The notes beneath the pieces are model-generated. The model was not told where the DNA came from, did not search any database, and was given only the letters and a program-made list of their open reading frames with translations. This document shows positions 14,101 to 23,458 of a stretch of 64,000 nt of DNA, in pieces. The stretch's first letter is position 1; the number at the start of each line of letters is the position of its first letter. The position numbers and the translations under genes were made by a program. Origin of the DNA: Chimonanthus salicifolius (Eukaryota > Streptophyta > Magnoliopsida > Laurales > Calycanthaceae); the NCBI GenBank assembly GCA_013350335.1, contig CM023540.1, forward strand, positions 56,048,905-56,112,904, given 5' to 3'.

Positions 14101-16368
14101 AACCCAACCGTTGAACATTTAATGCACAGTAACGGTATAAAAACGGTAACCTGCGATTGATCGCGCCACACGTCTGATCGTCCTTGTATCCTGGCGACAG
14201 ATCGTGGATTGTCGAAAGTATCGGTCTGAGACTGACTGTAATTTCCAGAGTTGAGTCTTATCCAGACCTAGGGCGATTGGTCGTGATGCCAATGTGTTCC
14301 AGCCCTGTACACACGATTGATCGTATGTGATCGAGTTTCCAGGCCTTTGATCAAGTCCAGCCTATGTCCTGTCTCAGCGATGACTCATGCGACCGATCAA
14401 TCGTTCTCTATACCACATGACTGGTCATCTATGTTTTTAAAGGTCTTCTCTTGAAGGTGCCTCTTTCTAAGGTTGCACTCCAACTTATAGTGTCCAACCT
14501 TATGACAATAAAAACATTTCCTCTTGGGGTTTTTTAGCACACTACCCTTAACAAAGACAATTTTGTTCTTAGATCCATTGGTTTCCATAGAGGAACCAAG
14601 ACCCAATCTATCCCCAAATTTCTTACCCAAATTTAGAAGTCTATTTAATCTTTCTTCACCTTGGGTAAACTTGTCTTGGAACTTCTCTTTGTGTCTTTTA
14701 AGTTCCGTTAATTCATGAGTTAGTTTCGTAACTTCCACTTTAAGATTACCTTTAATTTTCCATAGGTTTTCTACATCTTTATAATGTATTTCCATTTCAT
14801 CTTGAAGGACCTTCTCGTTATCTTTTTAACTTAATGATTTCTTCATTAGAGGTTTCTAGTTGAGAAGAGAGGAGAGTGTTTTCATCTTTTACATCTTTTA
14901 ATTGGCTAGATAATTTAGAATTTTCAAGATTAGCATTATCAAGTTTTTTAGCTAATTGTTCATTTTCAAGGTACAAGGCATTGAAAGATGCTTGAAGATC
15001 ATCATTTTCATCACAATCACTTCCAATATCTGCCATTGTTTCAACTATGGGAGCTTCTTCATTTTGTACAATTGAGGCCACAAAACCTTTATGGGTTTCC
15101 TCATTGACTTGAGTCTCCTCATCCGAATCACTTTTAGATTCCGAGGTATCCTCATATGTGGCATTCACAGTCTTCTTGGACTTTTCTGAAGGACATACAT
15201 TAGAGTAGTGTCCTCTCCCATCACAATTGAAGCATTCTTGTTCTTTGGTCTTTTATTCCTTCTCTCTCTCTCATCATGAGGTTCATGTTTTTTATGGGCT
15301 TTTTCATTAGATTCTACCATTTTGAATTTCCTCATTTTGTTTAGCCTTTTTAAACTTCTTTAAATACTTCTTGGCTAAGAGGGACATTTCTTCACTTAGG
15401 TCATCTTCCATTTCCAGTTCTTTTTCTTTAATTGGAGTGAATTTTACGGAAGATTCCAAGGCAATTGGCTTTTCCTTTGGTGGTTTAAGGTTTAGTTCAA
15501 AGGTTTGAAGAGAGGCAACCAAATCATCAATTTTCATTTGAGCCACATTTTGGTACTCTTCAATTGCCGTCGTTTTTGAGTCAAACCCCTTGGCAAGATT
15601 TCTTAAGATCTTTGTACACACTTTTGTATCGGGAATTCTTTCACTGATAGCCCACATAGAGTTGACATAGATTTGCCTTTGATTTTTGAGAGTATGGATT
15701 GGTAGATGAGGCTCTTTAATACTCAAGAGGTGTGTCCTTTAACTCTCCAAATAGTGATCCTATTTATAGGCAAACTAAAATTTTTCGTAACATTGAAACA
15801 CAAGATTGATCGTGTACCGGCGATCAATCGTCCGTATTTGAATTACTTTTCACCAACCCGATCGTTGCGCATTTAATGTACAGTAACGGTACAAAAACGG
15901 TATCCTGCAATTGATCACGCCACACGATTGATCGTCCATGTATCCTGGTGACAGATTGCGGATTGGCGAAAGTATCGGTCTGAGACTAATTGTATTTTCC
16001 AGAGTCAAGTCTTATCCAGACGTAGGGCGACTGATCGTGATGCCGATGTGTTCCAGCCCTGTACACACGATTGATCGTGGAACCGATTGATCGTATGTGA
16101 TCAAGTTTTTAGGCCTTTGATCGAGTTCAGCCTATGTCCTGTCTCAGCGATGGGTCGTTCGACCGACCGATCGATCGTTCTCTATACCACACGTCAAGTC
16201 GCCGCCAAATATAAACCATCGTCCTGAGCCTGACTGTGTCTTGCATTGGGTGTTTATCCCAGGTCCAGGTGATACATCGTGTAGGGCGATTGGTCGGCCC
16301 TATACTCAGACGAAGGATCATCTGCACGATATGTGACGACCCGTCCTTTTCCAACGCTTAAAATGAGA

Positions 16369-16409
<41 letters not shown>

Positions 16410-19400
16410 AAATAGAAATTAGGAAAAGGACGGAGTGTGTCACGACGCGAGTCAAATCTGAGTCCGTAGACTCGACCCTTGACTTGCCCAACCTAGCACA
16501 CGCGTGGGACAACCCACTAAACATTTATGCATGTGCTAGCTTACTTTGCGGAAATAATAATTGTGGAAATATTAATTGCGGAAATAAATACAACATTCAG
16601 ATTCATTAGCAAAGATAGGAATTACTCAAACCATAAGTCAAATTACTGCAACCCAAACCAAAAGTAGGAGTTATATCTAAGTTATTACATTCCAACAAAT
16701 ACTCCTATGAAATTACATAGTTCTATCAAAATATAAAAAAAAACAACTAAGATCTCCAAGCATCCTTCCTCTTCACTTTACTTAGGCTTGGTTACCACTA
16801 GGTCCAGCCTTTTATCCTTTGCCATGATCTGTATTAACATCTAAAGGGGAAAACTGTACGGGCTTAGTCAACTTGCCTAATAGGAATTCCGATCAAGGAA
16901 ATGAACTACGTGTCTGATAATCTCATATAAAAGTAATGTTGGGGAAGTCATAGGTTATGACATGATATTTATTTCTCTAAAGAAATCAACGTATACTAAA
17001 ATCTCATGATTTAGAAATCATATTTGATACTTATCATATAATGATATGCCATGGGTGTCATACATCAATGAAATGCCATCCCATACCCATGCATCAAATC
17101 ACACTAGTTATCTCATTCAACTAGTTCATCATGGCCAGTTATGTCCAACAGCATTCGTGGCGGCAACCACCCGGGTGCTGTTACCCATCCACAAATTAAC
17201 CGAGACCATCGGTGGAGTGTGGCCTCCTCCTTCTGTGCAGGGTTTCGGGACCTACCCAGGAGCTCTTTGACCCAATTAACGCCGTAACATTCACAACCAA
17301 TGGACGTGGCGAAAGTATAACATTTTAATATTATATCAATACTTTTTTGTACACGAGACCAAGCAATGTTCGGACGATTCAGTCTTGGCTCAGTAATGCA
17401 ATCTCTCCCATGCAATCATGCATGAGGTACATGTATGCAATCATGATGACAAAACATGCATCATATAGTTCCAATACTTCCGTAATTCATAAAAACATCA
17501 TAATCATATAGCTCTATGAAACACAATTTGAAATAATGATCTCATAATTCGAGACTTATGATTTTAAATGAAAAGACAAATATAATAATGATAATCATTT
17601 CACACTTATGTGCTTCAATAAAGTAGGAAAACCTACCTGATCTAGGAGCTGCAAAAGGGGTTACTCTCAAAGTCTCTCAGACGATATCGGGACTACCCTC
17701 GTTTCCTTTGTTCATGTACATGTTTCAAATCATAATTCCGTGTCATTAACATATAGCATCCTTCTAATGTAGGTCAAACTAAGACCTAAGGGCCATTTGT
17801 AAAGGTCCTTAGAGTCTAAGAGACTCCACACATATCTGATTTATCATCAAGTTCATTGGCCTTATTAAATTGTCCATGCCTCAGGCCGACATATCGACAC
17901 TGTTGATACATCGTCCCTGGACATTGCCGACACATTGATCATCTCGATATGTTGACTGGCTCTGTTTGTTCCAGTTCATGTTTTCCAATTGTTCTCAGGT
18001 TACATGTATCGACCCAGTCGATACATCTAAAGGGTACATATGTCGACTTTGTCGACATATCCTTCTGATCTTAGTGTTCATATTTGTCCTTCGTTCCCAG
18101 GCCGATACATTGGCCTGGTCGATATATCTCTCAGAGATCCGTGGGCACATTGACACAGTTGATGTGTCCACAGATCCGTCCTTCCTTTGTCACCGTCATT
18201 TTTTTAGTGTTTTGTTCTCAAACCATATGTATCGATCCAGTCGATACATATACATGTGCATATACTCGAGGTATCGACTTCGTCGATATATCCTCTGGGA
18301 TTTGGTCTATCAATATTAACGTTCATCCTTCGTTTCCAGGCCGATATGTTGGCTTGGTCGATACATCTGTCAGTGATCCGTGGGCATATCGACACAGTCC
18401 GCAGATTCATTCTTCCTTCATCTTTTCATTCATTTCTGGTCATTTCCAGGCCAATACATCGACCTAGTCGATACATCGTCCTAGGACCAGTTTGTCACCT
18501 TTCATTTCATTTTTATTTCTACCATACCCAGACCGACACATCGACTTTGTCGATAGGTCGTCCTGGGTTGGGTTCTTTTAGTTCAATACTTCGATATTTT
18601 TGGTTTATTGGACTCAGGTTTCATAAGACACATCGAGAGAGTCGATATGTCGACTGGGTTGAGTCCGAAAGCCATGGATTCGTTTCCCATGCTTTCCCTC
18701 TACTTGTATTTGCATTATTCTTAACCCTTTATCCCTTATGCGTACGTATTCTATAGACATCCTAGTGTGATTATTTTACTTAAAATCACAATGGAATCTG
18801 CTTACCTCGAGGGATTTGCAGGTGTACTCGAGTGTATGAAGGATGAGCTCTTTGTTTCCTTCCCTCCTCACTAGCTCGATTTCTCCTTCTTCTTTGCCTC
18901 GTTTCTCCTCCTTCGAGGTAGACGAAGTCAGTAGTGAGGGGAAGAGCTCACTGCCGAGTTGGGGTTGAGGGGTGAGTGGAGGGGACGGGATTGAGTGGAG
19001 TGAAACGGGGTGGTTTCTCTCCTCTTTTCTCTGTTTTTCTTCTTTCTTTTCCTCTCCTTCTTTTCTTTCTTTCTTCTTCTCTCTTTCGTTTTCTCTTTAT
19101 TTCTCTCTCTCTCTCTATTCCCTCCCTTTTTACCTTCTCCTTTTGTTGCCCGAGACCCTTAAATGGGTGTTGGCAAGTGGAAACGGTGTGAGAGGATAAC
19201 CACGCATGGAAAGTTGTGTGGGCGGTGATAGACATAAGTGTCTACTAGAGGCATTTGAACTACCACGACATATCAACCTCGTCGATGTGTTTAACAATTT
19301 GATTCCACGATATATCGAGATAGTCGATATGTCCATCTGGGTGTTTTGTACTTAGCTTATTCTTATTTTTTTGGCCTTTCGTCGATACATCGACCATGTC

Positions 19401-21993
19401 GATGCATCCCTTTGGCAATTTAAGTTTCGGGTCCGGATTTCAGCTTTCATCGACACATTGATCTAGTTGATGCATCACCCGGGAAGTACATTTTGCTGAC
19501 ACATCGACCCAGTCGATGTATCGTCTGAGGGAATTTTAGTTTCCCCTATTTCTTTCAATGTACATTCACCACATTTTTATTCCTATTATTTTTTGGACCA
19601 AAATCTCATCATTCATTTCATTCATTTAAAGAGAAATTTTATACAAAATAGGGAGTTAAAACTCTGGGTCCTTACACGATATGATGTCCAACACTTGACT
19701 GTGAATGACAGTCCAAACTTTGCCTAAATCCAGGTTATCGATCGCAATGCACGATTGGATCGGCCCTGTCCCAGCGATACAGCGTGATGCACGATTTTAT
19801 CGTCCTGAGACCACATGTTTTACAGTCCAGTCCAACTAGAACCTTCGTTTTTCCACACGACACGTCGCAAAGCCACGATTGGTCTTGTGCTATCATTGGC
19901 GAATGATCACCGACACGATGTGTCGTCCTGATAGTGAATGCATATTTCCAATTTGAGTTCCGTTTTGCTGTTAAATACATGTTAGGCTTGATTAATTGTC
20001 ATAATGTGATCTCTAAGCCTAGGTAAAGTCAACCTAAGGTCTGGGTTCCACTTAAGGTCATCTATGGTCACTTACCATCTGTGATTGCCAAACACGTTGA
20101 TGTGTTGAGTTTTCACACTTCAACCAACGCTTGAGATCTTGAGTCTTGAGCTTCTGTCTTCGAGGCAAGCCTTCACGTAAGTCACGAACTTGACAAACAT
20201 GTGACTCGACAAGCTAGGGCACTAACAGGTTCTTTCCAACCAGGAGGGAATGATGGGGGCATCTTAAACAATGAAGATCCATTAGAAGAAAATAAGGTTC
20301 AACGCCTTACAAACTTTCCAACGGATCAAGTTTCATATGAATTGGAGTCCGGTTAACAATGATATGGACTTTGGACCATCACATGGAGTTTTGGCCCCCA
20401 ATGCCCATCAATTGGAGCCCATTGCTTATATGGAAGCCACATGGACAAATTTTCCACCTCATCAGCCATACTATCGCCTACATGGATGCCACATGGCAAG
20501 GAATCTTTTATACGAGAAAGTGGACGTTACCGCTCATACAGCTCCCAGCCAGCAAGCAGTTAGCCTTCCTCTACAAGGAATGGAAGTGTGGGTGAATCGA
20601 CATCAAATAGAGGAATTCGGTTTTTCTTTTCAGCAATAACATGAGTTGAGCATCCCTTTCACAAAAACCTATGGATCCCCCGACCCCCCCACCTCGGTTA
20701 CCCTCTTGCCACTTCAGCACCTTGTGATCTTTGAGAAGATCATTACGAGCCCTCTCCGTTAATGTTTTTGTAGATTCCGAAAATTCATTCCATGGTTGGT
20801 GGATCAGGACGAGAATGAATCCGGGAATCCAGGACATACTCATCCTGGAGCTTCTGCTCTCCTCTGGGGGGGGTTTTTATAAAGAGGGGTGGGTCGATGG
20901 TAGCCTCCCGCTAGGTGGTGCATGGAGCTTATTGACCACAAGTTTCATTTTGAAAACTTTGGAATTGGATAGGGAATCCATTGCTTCGGCGTGCACAACC
21001 TCTGTGGAGGGTTTTGGAGAGCTTCAAAACAAGCAAGTAATTCAAATGGATGACTAGGATTCAATGATGGAGATTTATGATGTCATTAGGTAATTTTTGA
21101 TTTTTTTTTTTAAATTGATGTAATAATTCCACAGGGCACAAGACCATTGATGGGAGCCTAGATTAGCAAACATGGGTTTAGGAAGCTCCCTTGGACATGT
21201 GAGGCTATGGGATGCAAGTTTTTTATTTTTTATTATTTAATTCCTAGGATTTAGTTGTTCTATGGGCTAGAAATACCCATGGACGCCCTTTGTAATGGAA
21301 ACATAATTCAAATTAATTCAAGTGAAGCCTAAGGCTTTGGTTTGGGTTTTAATTTCTTTTGAATTTATGTTTAGTTTAGTGTCAATTTATTCGTCTTTAA
21401 TTGCATTTTAAATTGTAAATGTTCAATTAATTGCATTAAGATTGCATAATTGAAATTGAATTTCATAATTTAGTTTTAGTTCAATCGAATTTTCACCTCT
21501 TTGAAGAATTTCGCTTGGTATCGATTTCTCTTTAAGCATTTGACCATATTGCATTCTTCCAGTGAGAAGTTGGTGTTTTGGTTCATGCATTTGAAGTTCT
21601 ATTTGTCCGTACAACTGAGATGAGTGATCGAATAACGATACTCTGTCGAAGTTATTCCGAGGATTGTTTTTAGACTTGGAATTCTTTGAGCTCGAGTTCT
21701 CTTGAATTTGCATTGAATTCGAGTCGATTTTTGCAAAATTCTACTGTTTTTAATTATGAAGGCATAGGTAAGCATTAAACCCGATCCTACCCTTCATCAA
21801 TTTTCAACCTGATGGCACCCCTACAATCCATTTTGTGTGCTTGGATTGCTGTCACCTTATACTTGACAGTTTTGATATCCTTATCATTGTTGGTTTGCAG
21901 GTGGATGATGAAGCCATGGACTTGAACAAGGAACTTGTGTCCAAATTGCTAGAGCTTGATGATGTAGAGGCTGTTTATTCTGACCAAAAATGA
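2028..21993 (+). CDS. TACO1: YebC/TACO1-family translational activator, C-terminal 215 residues in four exons (5' part off window)
   Basis: Joined exons 2028-2184, 2337-2614, 7619-7739 and 21901-21993 form one frame of 649 nt ending in TGA. The product matches the plant members of the YebC/TACO1 family. Recognisable blocks are [59 protein letters not shown] and the C-terminal [13 protein letters not shown]. Bacterial YebC proteins are about 240-250 residues, so roughly the N-terminal basic segment and any organelle transit peptide are missing to the left. The family binds the ribosome and RNA and helps translation of particular (for example proline-rich) nascent chains; human TACO1 supports mitochondrial COX1 translation. 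Organelle targeting of this copy is inferred, since the transit peptide is not in the window. All three introns are GT-AG with matching phases (0, 2, 0), so the gene looks functional despite 19 kb of intron. The symbol denotes the family, not a proven orthologue. Confidence 0.93.
2337..2614 (+). CDS. TACO1: TACO1-like coding exon
   Basis: The acceptor is TCAG at 2333-2336 and the donor GTATGT at 2615. The exon carries 92 codons plus two bases and encodes the central domain: [17 protein letters not shown], the [14 protein letters not shown] helix and the [10 protein letters not shown] segment, ending in an acidic [11 protein letters not shown] stretch. The split AG|G arginine codon is completed by the next exon. 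Confidence 0.93.
2715..3650 (-). repeat. Possible LTR remnant with a TATA box, inside the intron
   Basis: A TATAAATAAAG box on the - strand (3162-3172) sits in an AT-rich, repeat-like block between exons. The arrangement resembles the promoter part of an LTR read leftward. No termini, target duplication or coding sequence could be identified, so this is a weak call. Confidence 0.22.
3967..5030 (+). repeat. Decayed dispersed-tandem repeat split by a TRIM
   Basis: Four related copies of a unit beginning near TTGATTCATCTRTTARGAGA and followed by ATACCTT-type and TATTTT-rich sequence occur at about 3967-4001, 4051-4087, 4850-4884 and 4990-5026. The second and third copies are separated by the TRIM at 4122-4780, so the array is older than that insertion. 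The units are diverged and non-coding. Confidence 0.6.
4122..4780 (+). mobile_element. TRIM-type small LTR retrotransposon, partly duplicated inside
   Basis: A terminal unit of 129 bp (4122-4250) begins TGTAACGACCC and ends GTCGTCACA. It is followed by a degenerate tRNA-Met primer site (TGGTATTATAGC, about 4253-4264). A second terminal-repeat segment ends near 4448 and is again followed by a perfect primer motif, TGGTATCAGAGC, at about 4452-4463. The element closes with a third terminal segment at 4780. Flanks are ACATG and ATATG, a one-mismatch target duplication. No protein is encoded. Within the first terminal unit the sequence around the GTGATATTGTCCGC motif is repeated in inverted form, so it can fold back on itself. 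Confidence 0.7.
6193..6529. repeat. Copia-LTR-like fragment left of the SINE
   Basis: The stretch contains GTGGTTCGACATTGATGCC and CCACGAGTGAAAG, a leader-like arrangement common in small plant Copia LTRs and TRIMs, followed by AG-rich sequence. It is interrupted by the SINE at 6544 and seems to continue to about 6850. Ends and target duplication were not found. Confidence 0.3.
6544..6730 (-). mobile_element. tRNA-derived SINE with 14-bp target duplication
   Basis: Read on the - strand the element starts near 6730 and carries a textbook RNA polymerase III A box, TAGCTCAGCTGG (about 6704-6715), as in tRNA genes. A B box is only degenerate. It ends in an A-rich tail next to 6544. The flanks carry a perfect 14-bp duplication, AAAAGCCTACATAA, at 6530-6543 and 6731-6744, which shows L1-type retroposition. 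A 12-bp internal unit (AGGATAGCCACC) is present twice. It lies in the 5.0-kb intron of the TACO1-like gene and does not touch a splice site. Confidence 0.85.
6902..7270 (-). pseudogene. LINE (L1-type) ORF1 fragment with a CCHC zinc knuckle
   Basis: On the - strand the frame encodes a CX2CX4HX4C knuckle ([14 protein letters not shown]) followed by a lysine-rich, low-complexity tail ending near 6902. The context just before the knuckle reads like the WRPP motif found in plant L1 ORF1 proteins, but in a shifted frame, so at least one frameshift is present. Only about 120 codons remain and no reverse transcriptase is attached. A gag-like origin from an LTR element is the alternative. Confidence 0.55.
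7619..7739 (+). CDS. TACO1: TACO1-like coding exon
   Basis: The acceptor is CTAG at 7615-7618 and the donor GTATAT at 7740. The first G completes the arginine codon from the previous exon, then 40 codons read [20 protein letters not shown] and [15 protein letters not shown]. The exon sits alone between a 5.0-kb and a 14.2-kb intron, both filled with mobile elements. Confidence 0.93.
7865..8400 (-). pseudogene. LINE 3' end: RNase H-like domain fragment, copy 1
   Basis: The - strand codes for the end of a plant non-LTR RNase H-like (RVT_3) domain: [11 protein letters not shown] near 8320, a DS motif and MIKWAKG near 8240, then [16 protein letters not shown] and a stop at 8082-8084. One frameshift separates the middle from the C-terminal motif. 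A 3' untranslated part follows to an A-rich tail at about 7866-7875. It is 5'-truncated, as is usual for LINEs, and non-functional. Confidence 0.65.
8405..9036 (-). pseudogene. LINE 3' end: RNase H-like domain fragment, copy 2
   Basis: On the - strand [20 protein letters not shown] (about 8880-8940) opens an RVT_3 RNase H domain. [16 protein letters not shown] and [19 protein letters not shown] follow, ending at 8502. The catalytic-type aspartates in NFDGS, DGDS and TVDSL are visible, but a frameshift near 8790 splits the domain. A short 3' region runs to an oligo-A tail at about 8408-8420. It abuts copy 1, which belongs to a different subfamily, so one was probably inserted beside or inside the other. 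Confidence 0.65.
9037..9283 (+). repeat. 250-bp direct repeat, left copy
   Basis: This begins CTCTCATCACTGGATTTGAA and ends with GTTTTTTTGTGTTCATCA-like sequence. It is repeated in the same orientation at 11873-12127 with scattered differences. The pair brackets the segment holding the ABCB and COQ6 fragments. Neither end has a clear TG/CA terminus. Confidence 0.65.
9851..9862 (-). promoter_or_regulatory. TATA-box-like site in an LTR-like block
   Basis: TTATAAATAG reads on the - strand, with AT-rich sequence downstream (9283-9830) and CT-rich, repeat-like sequence upstream (9880-10900). It could be the promoter of the element that carried the captured gene fragments leftward. There is no other support. 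Confidence 0.3.
9863..10920. other. CT-rich sequence without a recognised gene
   Basis: Long pyrimidine-rich stretches on the + strand (for example around 10010-10260 and 10380-10570) give leucine/phenylalanine-rich chance frames on both strands. No domain is recognisable. A poly-T run lies at about 10019-10036. Confidence 0.4.
10925..11400 (-). pseudogene. ABCB (MDR/P-glycoprotein-type) transporter gene fragment
   Basis: The - strand encodes the first transmembrane-domain region of a plant ABCB transporter. It reads [20 protein letters not shown] at the start, then [20 protein letters not shown] and a stretch matching the family pattern [19 protein letters not shown] followed by SFTGEKQ. 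After KSLK (near 11030) the family pattern breaks into a T-rich remnant, then resumes weakly as a membrane segment near 10930-10970. No nucleotide-binding domain, Walker motif or start is present, so this is one or two exons of a roughly 1250-residue protein. It lies beside a COQ6 fragment between direct repeats, inside an intron of the TACO1-like gene, which suggests capture by a mobile element. Confidence 0.75.
11540..11665 (-). pseudogene. COQ6-like FAD monooxygenase N-terminal fragment
   Basis: On the - strand about 40 codons read [20 protein letters not shown], the dinucleotide-binding fold (GGGMVG) at the N-terminus of COQ6-type ubiquinone-biosynthesis monooxygenases. Upstream codons ([11 protein letters not shown]) resemble the end of the transit region. 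The frame ends just after LVRAL and nothing further of the roughly 500-residue enzyme is present. Other class A flavin monooxygenases share the fold, so the exact family is likely but not certain. It is adjacent to the ABCB fragment on the same strand. Confidence 0.55.
11873..12127 (+). repeat. 250-bp direct repeat, right copy
   Basis: Second copy of the repeat at 9037-9283, in the same orientation. After about 12127 the two copies diverge completely. The segment between them (9284-11872) contains the transporter and monooxygenase fragments. Confidence 0.65.
12400..13242 (+). pseudogene. Decayed Ty3/gypsy 3' coding remnant
   Basis: Several + strand frames are connected by stops and shifts: a stretch with [12 protein letters not shown] near 12440, an acidic frame at 12471-12866, a frame at 12962-13174, and a final segment reading [14 protein letters not shown] near 13210-13240. 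The last motif, followed by a GAGGATGAGTTC-like end, is typical of the 3' end of plant Ty3 coding or leader sequence. It is cut at 13242 by the Copia element and resumes at 20228. No enzymatic domain remains. Confidence 0.4.
13243..14416 (-). repeat. Left (3') LTR of the Copia element, truncated
   Basis: It starts TGAAAGTTCC and continues with the AGAGGGGGTGAATAGG block shared by all four LTRs of this family in the window. A TATA box (TATAAATA, - strand) lies at 14011-14018. Just upstream of it in transcript sense is an array of CGATTGATCG/CGATCGATCG palindromes (14046-14400). The remaining part of the LTR is deleted at the join to gag near 14416. Confidence 0.8.
14417..15672 (-). pseudogene. 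Copia gag fragment: UBN2-type domain, two zinc knuckles, coiled coil
   Basis: On the - strand, in order: a UBN2-type gag stretch ([20 protein letters not shown], about 15590-15670) and a basic linker; a first CCHC knuckle near 15190-15240; an acidic segment and a heptad-rich coiled coil ([20 protein letters not shown], about 14860-14960); then a second coiled coil and a second knuckle, [14 protein letters not shown] (about 14470-14520). Frames break at about 15305, 15170 and 14815. The N-terminus is missing: the frame is fused to LTR sequence at about 15672. Gag would package element RNA; this copy cannot be functional. Confidence 0.8.
15673..20227 (-). repeat. Right (5') LTR of the Copia element, missing its U5 end, interrupted
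   Basis: Sequence 15673-16331 repeats the left LTR from 13921 onward, including the TATA box (15761-15768) and the CGATTGATCG palindromes, for example CACGATTGATCGTG at 16066-16079. After the nested Tekay-like LTR it resumes at 19682 and ends CACTAACA at 20227. About 680 bp of the U5 side and the primer site are lacking. Confidence 0.8.
16332..19676 (-). mobile_element. Tekay-like solo LTR A (3.35 kb), target duplication CGATA
   Basis: The ends are TGTGACGACCC and GGGTCCTTACA, flanked by perfect CGATA at 16327-16331 and 19677-19681. The shared landmarks of the family show it is in reverse orientation: the U5-side hairpin at 16451-16483, the GGGCTTAGTCAACTTGCC block at about 16860-16880, the GTAGG acceptor-like site at 17633, and the GTAAGC donor-like site at 18800-18805. 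A (TA)n tract lies at about 16369-16406 and a CT/GA-rich tract at 19010-19130. ATCGAC...GTCGAT palindromes are scattered at 17880-18680 and 19260-19520. It codes for nothing; the small frames inside are chance. Confidence 0.85.
20228..21830 (+). repeat. Right part of the decayed Ty3 remnant, up to the last TACO1 exon
   Basis: It continues the Ty3 3' region interrupted by the Copia element (TTCTTTCCAACCAGGAGGGA and so on), then gives AT-rich, LTR-like sequence to about 21830. No coding domain is recognisable. The frame at 20337-20639 has no known motif and is not called a gene. The final intron acceptor lies at 21900. Confidence 0.35.
21901..21993 (+). CDS. TACO1: TACO1-like terminal coding exon
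   Basis: The exon follows a good polypyrimidine acceptor ending TTTGCAG at 21900. It encodes [20 protein letters not shown] and then [10 protein letters not shown] before TGA at 21991-21993. This is the canonical C-terminus of YebC/TACO1 proteins, so the gene end is firm. Confidence 0.94.
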   Translation: MDDEAMDLNKELVSKLLELDDVEAVYSDQK

Positions 21994-23458
21994 AGAAACT
22001 AAAAGCATTGGCCATCATTTTTTTGAGAGTTCAATTTTGTTCTCTTCGTGTCATACAAAGTAGTTCCATTTTTCTGAGGGTAAATTAAAAAGAAAGAAAG
22101 AGAAAGCTACGTACTGCTATGTCACAGTTTATCCTTGTTGGAACAGAATGATTTATTTGCGTCTTTCATTTCAGTTTGTGCCATAAGTCATGAACATCGA
22201 GGTATCTCTTTTAGTTGTTACCAAAAAGCATGTTTTATCGATATTACAGTATAGTACGATCATTAATATAAGATTTTGCTTAGGATTTTGAAGTCCTGTT
22301 TTGGTTAATGCAGGGCCTACATTTTGAGAAATAATCAGTTGGTGTAATCATAATATTTGAGTTTGATTCTCATTTCACTCTAAAAAGCCACTCTTCAAAG
22401 AGTTAACTAGTGTGTGGTAGAGGCTTACACATGTTTTGATGTTTTGTCAGATACTATAAGAGACTTGAACACTTTAATCATAAAATAAATACTATACCAT
22501 ATATTGGCAGCTGTCAGGGCATTTGGACCATTTGATAATTTCAATCTCATGAAAAGGATTGTCCCCTGAACCAGCTGATCACATGCTCCATCATTTCATG
22601 ATGGGCCCTATAGTGAATTCATTCAGGTGGACATATATTTTCGTTCAGGGAAAGGACCTTTCTTTTGTTGTTTTGGGATGATCAAATATGGAGGCAACAT
22701 GTCTCAGCTGCTACCTTTATTAAAAGCAAAAGGCACTATGCTCTGAGTTTGGATTTGATGCATGTAAGCCCGTAGGATTTTCTCTACATCAATATATGGA
22801 ACAATGTGGAGATCAATAAAAATTCTATGTTATCATTTGTATTTTGTCTTGCATATTATTTTTGAATTTTGAGTTTTGTATTTTCTTTATAGATTGATTT
22901 GTATTTTGCAATTTTCTTTGTACATAGTTTTGCATTGTGGATTTTTCCTTACATATTATATATGTTTGCATTTTACCTCGCATATTGTTGTACACTTTGT
23001 CAGTAATCTGGAAAGTATAACATAAATGATGCTGTAGTGTGTTTTGATTAGCTTGCACGGTGTTCTGCATATTAATGTTTAAAAATGTTTTCAAATCCTA
23101 TCCCATCTGATCCTTGATTCAATCTTGACCTTTACTAGATGTTTTTTAGTTATTTTTAGAACCATTTTAAAGTTAAAATCCGCAAAGAAACCTTGATGAC
23201 TCACACTTGAAAGTGTTGAGAGGTAGTTGATTCACGACATCTTATAAAAAATTTAGAACTTATTATGTTAGAGGTTTGAAATAATTTGTTATTTATAACT
23301 AATTAGTCTGAACAAGACACTTTTATGAAAATGTGAGCATTAACCCCCATTTTTTTTTTGTATTTTGTATTTGACATTTGACATTTTATAATAATTTATA
23401 TATTTTAAATATATTTATTATTAATTAATTGAGTAGTTATCTCATAAGCAGAAGCAAC
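21994..23458 (+). other. 3' untranslated and intergenic sequence after TACO1
   Basis: Candidate polyadenylation signals AATAAA occur at 22484-22489 and 22815-22820; which is used cannot be told. From about 22830 to 23060 the sequence holds degenerate repeats of GCATATTAT and TTTTGTATTTT. No other gene is visible. Confidence 0.4.

Larger units (their letters stand above)
13243..20227 (-). mobile_element. SIRE/Maximus-like Copia element, internally deleted
   Basis: The element runs from TGAAAGTTCC at 13243 to GGGCACTAACA at 20227. Flanks are AGTTC (13238-13242) and GGTTC (20228-20232), a one-mismatch target duplication. The outer sequences rejoin into a continuous Ty3-like GAGTTCTTTCCAACC context. 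Coding is on the - strand, so the 5' LTR is on the right. The middle keeps only part of gag: pol, the primer site and about 680 bp of the right LTR are gone. A Tekay-like solo LTR (16332-19676) sits in the right LTR. The element cannot move by itself. Confidence 0.8.

Noticed and set aside
17966..18756. Long overlapping frames (up to 166 codons) around 18.0-18.75 kb
   Set aside because: They run through the repeated ATCGAC...GTCGAT palindromes of solo LTR A and have no domain. Palindrome repeats keep frames open by chance.
20337..20843. Possible gene in frames 20337-20639 (+) and 20571-20843 (-)
   Set aside because: No recognisable domain, overlapping frames on opposite strands, and position inside the Ty3 3' remnant within a TACO1 intron.
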